Assembly (NCBI GenBank): GCA_964625225.1
Contig: CAZVAR010000055.1
Span: 1-21,569 of the forward strand
Source of the DNA: CAZVAR01 sp964625225
GTDB lineage: Bacteria > Pseudomonadota > Alphaproteobacteria > JAJUGE01
Direction: 5' to 3'
DNA length: 21,569 nt
How positions within the stretch are numbered: the stretch's first letter is position 1; the number at the start of each line of letters is the position of its first letter. A program made the translations under genes and the position numbers. Under the pieces are notes generated by a model. The model was given only the letters and a program-made list of their open reading frames with translations. It made no database searches and was not told the DNA's origin. Of this stretch, positions 20,961 through 21,569 are shown piece after piece.

Positions 20961-20994
20961 AGCCGGCGATAAGGGACGGCCCGGTCGCGGGCCG
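20950..20994. repeat. Two consecutive short hairpins in the leader of the SDR gene
   Basis: First hairpin: CCGGCT (20950-20955) with AGCCGG (20961-20966), loop CAAAT. Second hairpin: CGGCCCG (20977-20983) with CGGGCCG (20988-20994), loop GTCG. Both arms are perfect. Neither is followed by a T-run, so termination is uncertain. Confidence 0.45.
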
Positions 20995-21020
20995 GCACGC
21001 CAGGAGAGGAGATCCGCAGC

Positions 21021-21569
21021 ATGGCCTCGTTCGACAAGGTCGCCATCGTCACGGGTGCGGGAACCGGAATCGGCAGGGCCGCCTCGCTGGCCCTCGCCCG
21101 GGAAGGCTATGCGGTCGTCCTCGCCGGGCGTCGCCGGGAGCCGCTCGATGCGACCGCGCAGCAGGCCGAGGCGGCCGGCGGCCGGGCGCTGGTCGTCCCG
21201 ACCGACGTCGGCGATCCCGCATCCGTCAAGGCGCTGTTCGCGGCGACCAGGGAGGCCTTCGGGCGGCTCGACCTGCTGTTCAACAATGCCGGTATCGGCG
21301 CCCCGCCGGTGCCGCTGGAGGACCTCACCTACGAGCAGTGGAAGGCCGTCGTCGACGTCAATCTGACCGGCGCCTTCCTCTGCACCCAGGAGGCGTTCCG
21401 GATCATGAAGGATCAGCAGCCGCGCGGCGGCCGCATCATCAACAACGGGTCGATCTCGGCGCATGCGCCGCGGCCGAACTCGGCGCCCTACACCGCGACC
21501 AAGCACGCGATCACGGGCCTCACCAAGTCGACCTCGCTCGACGGGCGCAAATACGGCATCGCCTGCGGC
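21021..21569 (+). CDS. Short-chain dehydrogenase/reductase (3' end outside window)
   Basis: The open frame starts at ATG 21021 and runs off the right edge after 183 codons. It is a classical SDR with a Rossmann fold: the cofactor motif TGAGTGIG (11-18), DV at 62-63, NNAG (88-91), a catalytic serine in NNGSISAH, and the YTATK active site with Y157 and K161. Arg residues after the second strand (AGRRRE) suggest NADP(H) use, by family rule. The substrate cannot be told. AGGAG (21007-21011) is the ribosome binding site, 9 bases upstream. It lies 110 bases after the Rieske gene and may have its own promoter. Confidence 0.95.
   Translation, partial: MASFDKVAIVTGAGTGIGRAASLALAREGYAVVLAGRRREPLDATAQQAEAAGGRALVVPTDVGDPASVKALFAATREAFGRLDLLFNNAGIGAPPVPLEDLTYEQWKAVVDVNLTGAFLCTQEAFRIMKDQQPRGGRIINNGSISAHAPRPNSAPYTATKHAITGLTKSTSLDGRKYGIACG

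Overview
The window is a G+C-rich chromosomal segment of an alphaproteobacterium, probably from the Rhodospirillales or a nearby lineage. The evidence is the gene order (rpsT, then dnaA; a hemC-hemD-mitofilin-hemY cluster divergent from tsaD-gpsA; tsaE-amgK-murU-addB-addA) and the alphaproteobacterial character of the DnaA, AddAB and mitofilin sequences. It looks like a draft assembly, because a run of ten N lies inside one gene. Coding density is high, many genes overlap by a few bases, and nearly everything is housekeeping. I see no insertion sequence, prophage, CRISPR array, toxin-antitoxin pair, tRNA or rRNA.

Left part (1-2985, plus strand): the 3' end of an enoyl-CoA hydratase gene; rpsT with its own good promoter and terminator; a comparatively A+T-rich spacer of about 350 bases; and a rhodanese gene tightly coupled to dnaA, which ends in a strong terminator. 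The N run splits the rhodanese gene, and its flanks suggest that the true gap is zero or a 3-base overlap.

Middle (2790-11724, minus strand): one tightly packed operon read from right to left. It encodes tsaE (tRNA t6A synthesis), an AmgK-like sugar kinase and a MurU-like nucleotidyltransferase (cell-wall sugar recycling), then addB and addA (double-strand break repair). The addA frame runs on for about 66 residues past the expected family end, tail-to-tail over the end of dnaA.

Right part: a ferredoxin-NADP reductase of the thioredoxin-reductase-like type (plus strand) faces a PaaI-type thioesterase (minus strand). Next comes a heme operon on the minus strand: hemC, a HemD-mitofilin fusion, and hemY. 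Divergent from hemC lies tsaD-gpsA, then an EVE-domain gene overlapping a small Rieske protein gene, and the 5' part of a short-chain dehydrogenase cut by the window end. Both TsaD and TsaE of the t6A pathway are present, but in different operons.

I found no convincing undescribed system. The points most worth a second look are the HemD-mitofilin fusion, altered nuclease residues in AddB with an apparently intact AddA nuclease, the spurious assembly gap, the addA/dnaA tail overlap, and several inverted repeats or promoter-like sites in short intergenic regions.
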